Below, one piece after another: positions 5,971 to 12,958 of a DNA stretch of 15,539 bases. Source of the stretch: Anaerolineae bacterium (GTDB lineage: Bacteria; Chloroflexota; Anaerolineae; 4572-78; J111). The stretch covers positions 1 through 15,539 of the forward strand of contig JAGRCC010000033.1 of the NCBI GenBank assembly GCA_020433785.1, given 5' to 3'. A model generated the notes under the pieces. That model was not told where the DNA came from. It saw only the letters and a list, made by a program, of their open reading frames with translations, and ran no database searches. Position 1 is the stretch's first letter; each line of letters begins with the position of its first letter. Position numbers and translations under genes: made by a program.

Positions 5971-7128
5971 TCAGTTGGTGATGCGATTGGTCCTTCTCCC
6001 GACGCCGGCTTTTACGTCGGCCAAAACCTGATCGGCGACATCAAAGGCTGCCCGGGGTTTCCCGACCAGTTGGGCTTGGGCCCGCATGGCGTCCAGCCGT
6101 TCCGGCTGCGCCAGCAGCGCGATCGCGGCGGGGGGGACCAACTCCGGCATGCGGATTTGGATACCCGCGCCTGAACCGGACACAAAATCGGCGTTCCACT
6201 CTTCCTGGCCGGGAATCGGATCGATGATGATGGTGGGCGTGCCGCGGGCCAAGATTTCGCTGGTCATCAAGCCGCCGGGCTTGGTAATGACCAAATCGCT
6301 GGCCGCGACCAGGTCATCGACGTAATTGATGTAGCCCAAGGGGCGAAAGTCCATGTGTGGGCCGGCGGTGATGTCGGCCAGCGCGTCCAGCAGGTCTTTG
6401 TTACGACCGGCCACCACGGTCAATAGCCCCGGCTGGTCGGCCTTGACCAGGCGATTGACCATATTGTGGATGCGGTCGGTGGCGATACCGCCGCCAAAGA
6501 TCGTTATCACCGGCTTATCGAGCGGCAGATCGTGTCGACGCCGCATCTCGGCCATCGGCTTTGCTTCGGCCAGTTCCAGCTTAACCGGAATACCGGTAAC
6601 GTGGATGATCTCCGGATCGACGCCGCGAGCCAGCAAGACATCGCGAGTCAGGTTGCTGGCCACGAAGTAGCCGGTCATATTGTCGCGCAGCCAGGTGGTC
6701 TGCACCGAGATATCGGTAATGACCGCATATTCGGGCGTGTTGGACTGCTCGGCGTAATTCTTCAACAAATGGAGGGGATACTGCATCGTGTTAATAATGA
6801 GGTCGGGCGCGGAGTCGGCCACAAACTTCTCGAACCGCTGCACAAAGGGACGCCCCAGCGTGGTGAACATCTGGTTCATTTTCAGGGCGTCTTCCGTATT
6901 CTCTTTATACAATCGTGAGTGAAACATGGTGTAGAGTGACTGGGCATTGGTCGAGATCTCGTTATAGCCGGAGACAATGGTCTTGCGGGCGGTTTCATTA
7001 ATATGGTTGAACAGGTCTTCGACTCTGACCTCAACGTCGGGATGTTGGGCTAACGCCTCACCCACTGCCTTAGCCGCACTAACGTGGCCCGTGCCAGCCG
7101 AGGTGTAAAGGATAAATATTTTGGTCAT
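5971..7128 (-). CDS. MGDG-synthase/UgtP-type glycosyltransferase (GT28)
   Basis: A 385-residue glycosyltransferase with the GT-B fold of the GT28 group, related to plant monogalactosyldiacylglycerol synthase and bacterial processive diacylglycerol glucosyltransferases. The N-terminal MGDG_synth-type half carries LYTSAGTGHVSAAKAV (7-22) and ITDISVQTTWL (137-147). The C-terminal Glyco_tran_28_C half carries FGGG (211-214), the nucleotide-sugar site KPGGLMTSE (283-291) and PIPGQEEWNA (304-313). It likely acts at the inner face of the membrane, adding glucose or galactose from UDP-sugar to diacylglycerol. The ATG at 7128 is preceded by GAGG about 7 nt away. The TGA stop at 5971-5973 overlaps the region where the GH1 gene begins, and an acyltransferase fusion lies 57 bp upstream, which supports a glycolipid role. 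The exact sugar and acceptor cannot be read from sequence. Confidence 0.87.
   Translation of the reverse strand: MTKIFILYTSAGTGHVSAAKAVGEALAQHPDVEVRVEDLFNHINETARKTIVSGYNEISTNAQSLYTMFHSRLYKENTEDALKMNQMFTTLGRPFVQRFEKFVADSAPDLIINTMQYPLHLLKNYAEQSNTPEYAVITDISVQTTWLRDNMTGYFVASNLTRDVLLARGVDPEIIHVTGIPVKLELAEAKPMAEMRRRHDLPLDKPVITIFGGGIATDRIHNMVNRLVKADQPGLLTVVAGRNKDLLDALADITAGPHMDFRPLGYINYVDDLVAASDLVITKPGGLMTSEILARGTPTIIIDPIPGQEEWNADFVSGSGAGIQIRMPELVPPAAIALLAQPERLDAMRAQAQLVGKPRAAFDVADQVLADVKAGVGRRTNRITN
5985..6000 (-). promoter_or_regulatory. Possible RBS plus ATC start for the GH1 gene
   Basis: On the minus strand GGGAG (6000-5996) lies 8 nt before ATC (5987-5985), which is in the GH1 frame and would give ASPTDGRQLSFPPDFLWGAA after the initiator. 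The same bases encode Gly-Arg-Arg of the upstream protein with AGA and AGG codons in a gene that otherwise favours CGN, as if the purine tract were kept. ATC is a very rare start, so this is tentative. Confidence 0.3.
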
Positions 7129-7157
7129 TGTTTGCCTCTTCGCAATGGGGTTCCTTC

Positions 7158-7163
7158 ATTATA
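7158..7163 (-). promoter_or_regulatory. Possible -10 box before the glycosyltransferase gene
   Basis: A perfect TATAAT lies on the minus strand, with transcription expected to begin near 7151, about 23 nt before the ATG. No good -35 is seen. The same AT-rich gap has an 11-bp direct repeat (7162-7172 and 7173-7183, 10/11 identical, TATATTCGATA / TAAATTCGATA) just upstream, which could bind a regulator or merely be AT-rich. Confidence 0.3.
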
Positions 7164-7185
7164 TATTCGATATAAATTCGATACA

Positions 7186-10029
7186 TTATTTGGGCTGAAT
7201 CCGGCGCATCACCAGCCAGGCTAAGCCCAACGTCAGGACAATGGCTAGGGCCTCGATGATGGCCCGGCCGGCCAAACTGCGGCTGGGCGCGGGCAGCGAG
7301 GTCTGAACCGGCGGCTGCCCCAGCGCGACCACCTTGTCTTGGAGCGCCTGGGCCATGCGCGTGGGACCGTTCTCCCCCTGGCCTTGTTCGGCCAACTCGC
7401 GCGGATCACAGGGTTGGCCAAAGGTGATGGTGATGGCCGCCGATTTTGGCCACCAGTCGCCTCGGGGCAGCGCCTCACGGGCGCCTTTGATGTAAACCGG
7501 CACGACAGTGGTTGGCACGGCTTCTAAGATCAGGCCAATGCCTTCCTGAAACGGCAGCAGGCCCTCGGTGCGGGTTATGTTGCCTTCGGGGAACCAGACC
7601 AAATTCTTGTGCCGCTTGAGGATGGCCGCGGCCAAGGCCAGGTTTCTGATCCCCGCGCCGCTGCGTTGATGCTCGATGGGCACGGCTTGAAAAATCCAAC
7701 TGATACTGCGCACAATCCAGTTGGAAAAGAGCGTTTGGGTCGAGGCAGCCCAATAGAATTGGCGGGTTAGCGAGTAGGGCAAGGTCGCCGCGATCATGGG
7801 CGCGTCGAGAAAGCTGACGTGGTTGGGGGTCAGGATGTAGTTGCCCTGGCGGGGTAAATTCTCCAGCCCATAGGCGGTCAGACGAAAATAAAGGCGGGCG
7901 ATCAGGCGCATCGGGAAAAAGAGCAGCGCTCCGAGCAGTTCGAATACCATCGTGCGCGGCGTTAGCCACTTTTTCTGCTCATCGGTCAGCCAGGCCTCGG
8001 GGTCTTCAAGGGGATTGCCCTGGCTGGTCACCCCGGCTTCGGCGGCGTCCTCAACCTCCTGCAGCAGATCACGGATATTGGTGATGCGGCCAATGGCCTC
8101 GTCGCTCAGTTCGACCCCGGTCCGCTCACTCAGTTCCAGGGTCAAGGTCAACCACTCCATTGAGTCGATGCCCAGATCGAGTTGGGGGCTGCTGTCCAGG
8201 GTCAAGCGTCGATCAGCGTACCGCTCGGCCAGCCAGTTCCAGACCTGATGGGCCAGGGGATCGGCCAAAAGGAGCTGATCCTTCTCGGCCATATCAGCTA
8301 TGGCCAAAGGGGTGCTCTGTTCCGGGGTGGTTTGGATGGCGCCCGCTTTGGCCTGATGATAATAGTCGGCCAGGGTATGGCGCTGAATTTTGCCCAAATT
8401 GGTGCGGGGCAGCGGCACATCGGTAACGGCGTAATCGTTGAGGCGCTGATAGGAGGCCACGGCCTGGACCTGCTCATTGACCGCCTCGCGAATGGCCCGC
8501 TCGACGTCGCCATTGCGGTGCCAATTGATCTCCTCGATTTCCGGCACAATCAAGGCCACCAGCTTGTTGTCGTCGGCCAAAATGCCGATTTCCCGGATGA
8601 AGGTATGGCTCTGGTAAATCTCCTCGACCGGTTCCGGCTGAATGTTCTTGCCGCCTTCGGTCACAATCAGGGTCGAGGCTCGCCCGCTAATATACAGATG
8701 CCCCCCGTCATCAAAATAGCCCAGGTCGCCGGTGCGGAACCAGCCATCGTCGGTGAAGGCCTGGGCGGTTTGCTCCGGCAGTTGGCGATACCCGGTGAAG
8801 ACGCTGGGCCCTCGAGCCAGAATTTCGCCCTCCCCGGCCGGATGCGCGGCGGAGCCGGCCTCATCATCGGCCGCATCGGTGGGCGCCAGGCGCAGCTCGA
8901 TGCCCGGCAAAGCGGGACCCACACTACCTAACTTGGGTATCCCGGCCGTGGGCAGGTTCATGGTCAGCATGGGGGCGGTTTCGGTCAGGCCATAGCCGAT
9001 GGCTACTTGCCACCCCAACCCCTCCAGTTTCCAGGCCAGGTCGGGCGCCAGAGCTGAGCCGCCGGAGGCCAGCAGCCGCAAATTGGGCCCGATGCGGCTG
9101 CGGATCGGACCAAACATCAGCTGGCCCACTTGCGAGCCGAACCTTTGTCTAAGGCGAATGCTGGTCGCCAGGCTGGCTTGGAAGGCTTTGAGAGCCACTT
9201 TCCCTTGAGCGGCAACCTGGGCTTCAATACCATCATACACGGCCCGGTAAACGCGCGGCACACCGATGACAATGGTCACCTCACCCTCCTGCAAAGCCCG
9301 GATAATTTGAGGGCCGGTCAGGGATTGAGGCAGGATAATCGGCACCCCGAAGGCGAGGGGGATGAGCGTGCCCACGGTAAAGGGGTAGACATGGTACATC
9401 GGCAGCGGCAGCAATATGCGATCATCCGGCTGCACCAAATCGACGGCTTTGACTGACTCGATTTGAAAGACCAAATTGCGATGGGTGAGGGGTACGCCCT
9501 TCGGGACGCCCGTCGTGCCGGAGGTGTAGAATAACGCCGCCGGATCGTCCGGCGTAACGGCCGGCAGGGCGACGGTCGGGTCATCGGTCAGCAGAGCGCT
9601 CCAGCCGCGCTCATCATCCGCGCCGACATCGAATAAGATGGGGCGGAGCTGCCCCTGGGGGTCAAGCTGGCGCAGCCGGTTAACATAGTCGGTGGTGGTG
9701 AAGATAAATCGGGCCTGACTGTCGACTAAAATGCGGCCCAGGGCCTCACTTTTGATCTGGGTATCGAGCGGCGAGACGGCCGCCCCGGCGCCCAGGATAG
9801 CCAGCGCCGCCATGGGCCACTCGGCGCGGTTGGTGGCCAGAATGGGAATATAGTCGCCCGGGTTGACGCCGGCGGCCACCAGACCCCGGGCCAGCCGCTC
9901 GGCGGTCTGAGCCACGTCGGCGCATGACCAGCGGGTGATACCCTCCGGGTGCAGTTCGAGCAGGCACTCTTTGTTGCCTTGGCCCGATAAGTGGGTGAGC
10001 AGGCTTTGCAGGGTATCTGAGTTATTCAT
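7186..10029 (-). CDS. Trifunctional fusion: acyl-ACP synthetase, acyl carrier, PlsC-like acyltransferase
   Basis: A 947-residue protein joins three lipid modules. Residues 20-560 form an AMP-binding acyl ligase with the P-loop YTSGTTGVPKG (168-178), GYGLTET (345-351), TGDLGYFD (433-440) and the C-terminal catalytic lysine K547 in LGKIQR. Residues about 590-660 form an acyl carrier domain with DLGIDSME; S623 is the expected phosphopantetheine site. Residues about 715-900 form a PlsC/AGPAT domain with NHVSFLD (736-742) and FPEGNITRTEG (813-823). A single hydrophobic helix closes the chain (about 922-941). It likely activates fatty acids, loads its own carrier and acylates lysophosphatidate or a lysophospholipid at the membrane. 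E. coli Aas has related domains with the acyltransferase first; here the order is reversed and a carrier is inserted. The ATG at 10029 has only a weak SD. It heads the block with the glycosyltransferase. Confidence 0.93.
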   Translation of the reverse strand: MNNSDTLQSLLTHLSGQGNKECLLELHPEGITRWSCADVAQTAERLARGLVAAGVNPGDYIPILATNRAEWPMAALAILGAGAAVSPLDTQIKSEALGRILVDSQARFIFTTTDYVNRLRQLDPQGQLRPILFDVGADDERGWSALLTDDPTVALPAVTPDDPAALFYTSGTTGVPKGVPLTHRNLVFQIESVKAVDLVQPDDRILLPLPMYHVYPFTVGTLIPLAFGVPIILPQSLTGPQIIRALQEGEVTIVIGVPRVYRAVYDGIEAQVAAQGKVALKAFQASLATSIRLRQRFGSQVGQLMFGPIRSRIGPNLRLLASGGSALAPDLAWKLEGLGWQVAIGYGLTETAPMLTMNLPTAGIPKLGSVGPALPGIELRLAPTDAADDEAGSAAHPAGEGEILARGPSVFTGYRQLPEQTAQAFTDDGWFRTGDLGYFDDGGHLYISGRASTLIVTEGGKNIQPEPVEEIYQSHTFIREIGILADDNKLVALIVPEIEEINWHRNGDVERAIREAVNEQVQAVASYQRLNDYAVTDVPLPRTNLGKIQRHTLADYYHQAKAGAIQTTPEQSTPLAIADMAEKDQLLLADPLAHQVWNWLAERYADRRLTLDSSPQLDLGIDSMEWLTLTLELSERTGVELSDEAIGRITNIRDLLQEVEDAAEAGVTSQGNPLEDPEAWLTDEQKKWLTPRTMVFELLGALLFFPMRLIARLYFRLTAYGLENLPRQGNYILTPNHVSFLDAPMIAATLPYSLTRQFYWAASTQTLFSNWIVRSISWIFQAVPIEHQRSGAGIRNLALAAAILKRHKNLVWFPEGNITRTEGLLPFQEGIGLILEAVPTTVVPVYIKGAREALPRGDWWPKSAAITITFGQPCDPRELAEQGQGENGPTRMAQALQDKVVALGQPPVQTSLPAPSRSLAGRAIIEALAIVLTLGLAWLVMRRIQPK

Positions 10030-10050
10030 ATCAACTAGAGCTTTCTTATC

Positions 10051-10084
10051 GGGGGAGTAGGGGGTAGGGAGTAGGGATTAGGGG
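10051..10084. repeat. GGGAGTAGGG-type simple repeat
   Basis: Tandem degenerate units (GGGGGAGTAGGGGGTAGGG, then AGTAGGGATTAGGGG) lie just upstream of the fusion gene. The same family appears in opposite orientation at about 3550-3583 after the hydrolase gene. Confidence 0.6.
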
Positions 10085-10156
10085 ACAAAACCGTTACTGC
10101 CTACATCTTACTGCCCATTAGGTTAGCGCCATTGCATTGCTATTATTTAAAAATTA

Positions 10157-10221
10157 GCCACGAATTACACGAATTCGCCCGAAAGATATCATAATCTATG
10201 AAAACCCGTGTAATTCGTGGC
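10157..10221. repeat. Perfect 15-bp inverted repeat (GCCACGAATTACACG)
   Basis: GCCACGAATTACACG (10157-10171) and its exact complement (10207-10221) flank a 35-nt spacer. The arm ends are strongly reminiscent of a dispersed repeat seen in many environmental bacteria (recalled, not searched). It lies between the DUF1269 gene and the acyltransferase fusion. Confidence 0.75.
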
Positions 10222-10244
10222 AAGCGTTCTTAACTACGTAAGTT

Positions 10245-10286
10245 CTGTATCTGTGGACTTAATTCCGTCCATTAATTCTGATACAG
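10245..10286. repeat. Nested inverted repeat after the DUF1269 gene
   Basis: CTGTATC (10245-10251) pairs with GATACAG (10280-10286), and inside them TGGAC (10254-10258) pairs with GTCCA (10267-10271). It begins 16 nt after the DUF1269 stop on the minus strand but has no following U-tract, so a terminator role is uncertain. Confidence 0.4.
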
Positions 10287-10301
10287 GTGTTTACAGCCGA
10301 T

Positions 10302-10802
10302 TTAGGCCTCTTCTTCTTCTTCAGCAAACACGTTGAGAAGGTTGGTTTCTTCTTCTTTGGAGAGGTTGGAGGCAATCAGTTCGAATTTTTGGTCTTTGAC
10401 CGCGTCTTTAATTCTGTCCAGGACGGCGTCGCTGCTCAACAAAAAGAGGGCGGAGGTACCTTCGGTTACTTTTTCACGAACCGATTTGATGAACTCATCA
10501 TCGATACCAAAGTCCGCCAAAGAACCGGACAGAGCGCCCATCGCCGCGCCGAGGGCCATTCCAAACAAGGGCACCAGGAAGAGAAGGCCAAACAACATCC
10601 CCCAGAAAGCGCCGCTTAACGCGCCGGCGCCGGCCAAGTTAACCAACTGCTGGGTCTTGGGTTTTTTCTTGCCTTCCGGCCAGGTGACAATGGCGGCGTC
10701 GTGGATCTTAATTAATTCTTGCTTGCTCAACGCTTTGAGCGTTTCGAGCATGGTATCGGCGCCGCCGGCAGTTTCGAATTTTAATACGGTTAGAGTTGCC
10801 AT
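10302..10802 (-). CDS. DUF1269-family membrane protein
   Basis: This 166-residue protein has the layout of the DUF1269 family: a short N-terminal domain beginning MATLTVLKFE, a glycine/alanine-rich hydrophobic centre (about 56-95, with GALSGAFWGMLFGLLF and GMALGAAMGALSG) that looks like a glycine-zipper membrane hairpin, then the characteristic ADFGIDDEFIKSVREKV (96-112) and a soluble tail ending in an acidic run, AEEEEEA. The function of the family is not established; members are often linked to envelope stress. AAGGA lies about 10 nt before the ATG at 10802. It follows the rhomboid gene after 114 bp containing an inverted repeat, so it may have its own promoter. Confidence 0.85.
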   Translation of the reverse strand: MATLTVLKFETAGGADTMLETLKALSKQELIKIHDAAIVTWPEGKKKPKTQQLVNLAGAGALSGAFWGMLFGLLFLVPLFGMALGAAMGALSGSLADFGIDDEFIKSVREKVTEGTSALFLLSSDAVLDRIKDAVKDQKFELIASNLSKEEETNLLNVFAEEEEEA

Positions 10803-10851
10803 GATGAAATATCCTTTCTATAGTAAAAGATGATTTTATTTAATCGCCTGG

Positions 10852-10877
10852 GTCATCTCCCGCATTAATGAGATGAC
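10852..10877. repeat. Perfect 8-bp inverted repeat between the rhomboid and DUF1269 genes
   Basis: GTCATCTC (10852-10859) and GAGATGAC (10870-10877) flank 10 nt. It lies after the rhomboid stop and about 50 nt before the DUF1269 start. There is no U-tract right behind it, so it could be an operator or a weak terminator. Confidence 0.45.
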
Positions 10878-10916
10878 GTGGCGCTTATCACGGATGCAGT
10901 ACGCGCAGTTATATTA

Positions 10917-11495
10917 CTAACTCACCAACAGAAACGCAACCCACGCTGCCAAAATTCCGCCCAGGAAGCCAAACAGATGGCCGGTAAAGGAGACACCCTT
11001 CTTGGGTAAGAGCTGCCAAATCAAGCCGATGTAGAGCACAACTACAATAACGGCCACCACGATGGCGGCCAGATCAGGACTGAAGAAAACACTGGCCAGG
11101 ATGAAGCCAAAATAGCCCATAATAACCCCGCTAGCGCCGACATGTAGGCTGTTCGGTTGGCCCAGAAACCAGGTGCCCAAGCCGGCCACCAGCATCACGA
11201 ATAGGGTTGTTAACCAAAACGCGACCTGTCCCTGCACCAAGACCAAGGCCCCCAAAATAAACAGCGGAATACTGTTGCCGATTAAATGACCAAAATTGAC
11301 GTGCAGCAGTGGCGCAATTAAAAAGCTTAACGGATTAAATCCGGCGCGAGGTCGAATCCCGAAACGTTGTTTCAGACCGCCCTGTAGAAGCCAGGTATCA
11401 ACGATGTGAATGATCCACAAGACAATGACGATCAACCCCATCGTCATGGCCGATTGAATAATATTGGAAAGTACTTGCTGAAGACCGTCGAGCAT
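10917..11495 (-). CDS. Rhomboid-family intramembrane serine protease
   Basis: A 192-residue protein with about six hydrophobic helices that cleaves membrane proteins within the bilayer. The catalytic serine is S122 in GASG (120-123), and the partner histidine is H173 in FTGHLFGFLGG (170-180). The oxyanion-side motif HVNFGHLIGN (65-74) supplies conserved His and Asn. All catalytic positions are intact, and the length is close to a minimal six-helix rhomboid. The start at 11495 lies 15 bp after the stop of the SDH-family protease, with AAAAGG between them, so the two genes are almost certainly cotranscribed. The substrate is unknown; a shared role in membrane-protein turnover is inference. Confidence 0.9.
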   Translation of the reverse strand: MLDGLQQVLSNIIQSAMTMGLIVIVLWIIHIVDTWLLQGGLKQRFGIRPRAGFNPLSFLIAPLLHVNFGHLIGNSIPLFILGALVLVQGQVAFWLTTLFVMLVAGLGTWFLGQPNSLHVGASGVIMGYFGFILASVFFSPDLAAIVVAVIVVVLYIGLIWQLLPKKGVSFTGHLFGFLGGILAAWVAFLLVS

Positions 11496-11510
11496 AATGA
11501 GATTAGCCTT

Positions 11511-12359
11511 TTAACTCTCTTTTGACGTGCTGGGTCGCTGATAAGGCGTGGGAATGTAGGAAACGCTGGGCCGTTTTTGCTGGGTTTGAGCGTAGAAGTC
11601 CATCAATTGGTAAACCTCTTTGGGCATATCTGTACTCACCGGCAAGCCCATTTCTTGGGCTTCCTCCACCGAAATGGGATAATCGTGGGTCCAAGTGCCG
11701 GTGGCTAATAATGTAGCCATCTTTTCGGCCTGGGGCCGATCGATGTTGGGATGATGCTCAAGAATTTCAGTGACGGTAGCTTTAACCTGATTGATGGCCT
11801 TGCGAGACATATCGGCTAAAATCAGGGTTTGATCGTCTATTTTATCAATCGCCTTCTGGTCCAACACCGCTAAAATCGAGGCCGCCGGCTGTCCACCCAG
11901 TTGGGGATCAACCGGGCCCAGAACCGCGTTCTCATCCATAATAATCTCGTCGGCGGCCAAGGAGAGCAGCGTCCCCCCCGACATGGCATAGTGAGGGACA
12001 AAAACCGTCACTTTGGCCGGATGGCGCGAGATGGCGTGGGCAATTTGCTCGGCGGCCAGCACCAGCCCGCCCGGCGTGTGCAAGATCAGGTCGATGGGCA
12101 CCTCGGCATCGGTCAGTTTGATTGCCCGCAGAATCTGCTCGCTATCCTCGATGTCAATATAACGAAAGATCGGGTAACCCAACAAACCCACCGTTTCCTG
12201 GCGATGGATCAGCACGATGACCCGGCTGCCCCGCTTCTGCTCCAGAGCGCGAATCGATCCCTGTCGAGCCACGGCCAAACCGCGTATCCGCAGCGCCGGC
12301 AGAATGACCACAAAGACAATGAAGACAAAAAACAGAATTCCGGTTAGTGAAATATCCAT
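11511..12359 (-). CDS. SDH-family (ClpP/SppA-fold) membrane serine protease
   Basis: A 282-residue protein of the SDH_sah (serine dehydrogenase proteinase) family in the ClpP/crotonase fold. One N-terminal helix (about 3-23, DISLTGILFFVFIVFVVILP) anchors it, with the protease domain probably cytoplasmic. The motifs HTPGG (94-98) and HYAMSGGTLLSLAADEI (123-139), including the likely nucleophile S127, are followed by ENAVLGPVDPQLGG (144-157). I chose the ATG at 12359, which has GGAGGAAG about 11 nt upstream; an in-frame GTG at 12380 would add seven residues but overlaps that purine tract. The proline/serine-rich tail (about 263-282) looks disordered. It is paired with the rhomboid gene. The historical name comes from an activity reported for an archaeal homologue and need not apply here. 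Confidence 0.88.
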   Translation of the reverse strand: MDISLTGILFFVFIVFVVILPALRIRGLAVARQGSIRALEQKRGSRVIVLIHRQETVGLLGYPIFRYIDIEDSEQILRAIKLTDAEVPIDLILHTPGGLVLAAEQIAHAISRHPAKVTVFVPHYAMSGGTLLSLAADEIIMDENAVLGPVDPQLGGQPAASILAVLDQKAIDKIDDQTLILADMSRKAINQVKATVTEILEHHPNIDRPQAEKMATLLATGTWTHDYPISVEEAQEMGLPVSTDMPKEVYQLMDFYAQTQQKRPSVSYIPTPYQRPSTSKES

Positions 12360-12478
12360 AAAAAAGGTTACTTCCTCCACCCCAAAATCTACACCAAAAC
12401 GGTGATAAATACATCGACTATATAGTGGGTATTGGGTTAGGACGAATGTCCGAATTTGACTGGGTCATTTGTACAACC

Positions 12479-12958
12479 CTACCGGTCGTAAATCACAACG
12501 GTGCGGCCAAGTTTATCGTGCCAGCCCTGCCGGCGCGGGTCGATAATAATCCAGACATAGCCGAGACATAGCAGCAAGAACGAGAGCCAATAGCCCAGAT
12601 ACCGCAGCAAAGCTAAGCCAACCGTCAGGGGTTGGCCATTGAGCCGGACAATCCGCAGCCCCATCAACCGCTTGCCCGGCGTGGCGCCGATAAGGACCCA
12701 GAAAAACAGGCAATAAGCCAGGCTAAATACGCCGGTAAACATGGCGCCGGCCGTGACCAAAAGCTGTTGAAGTCCGGTAACAAACCACTCGCCAACCAGG
12801 TCAACATAGCTTGTATCCAGTCCAAAAAAGTTCGAAATGAGACCGACAAAGACCGTAAACAAAAAGCTGATCAGGCTAATAATGACCATATCAATGGTAA
12901 AGGCGATAAATCGGCTGACAAATCCGGCATATTGTCCTGGCTGGAATGGTTTATTCAT
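12479..12958 (-). CDS. RDD-family membrane protein
   Basis: A 159-residue integral membrane protein. The N-terminal RDD segment is AGFVSRFIAFTIDMVII (11-27), with the diagnostic R16 and D23. A central hydrophobic region leads into ATPGKRLMGLRIV (92-104), and the C-terminal signature IIDPRRQGWHDKLGRTVVI (138-156) is intact. RDD proteins have been linked to transport and Na+ tolerance in a few bacteria, but most are uncharacterised. The ATG at 12958 overlaps the stop of the preceding gene by 8 bp and has no clear SD, so translation is probably coupled. It is the last gene of the four-gene block. Confidence 0.88.
   Translation of the reverse strand: MNKPFQPGQYAGFVSRFIAFTIDMVIISLISFLFTVFVGLISNFFGLDTSYVDLVGEWFVTGLQQLLVTAGAMFTGVFSLAYCLFFWVLIGATPGKRLMGLRIVRLNGQPLTVGLALLRYLGYWLSFLLLCLGYVWIIIDPRRQGWHDKLGRTVVIYDR

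Noticed and set aside
8182..8931. 249-codon open frame on the plus strand
   Set aside because: It lies wholly opposite the well-supported acyl ligase/carrier gene, its sequence has no family motif, and long antisense frames are expected in GC-rich genes.
10333..10833. 166-codon plus-strand frame opposite the DUF1269 gene
   Set aside because: The minus-strand frame has a clear family signature and SD; the plus-strand product is a basic, serine-rich shadow.
12416..12425. ACTATATAGT palindrome before the SDH protease gene
   Set aside because: A 10-bp AT-rich palindrome is weak evidence, and no acceptable -35 accompanies TATATA.
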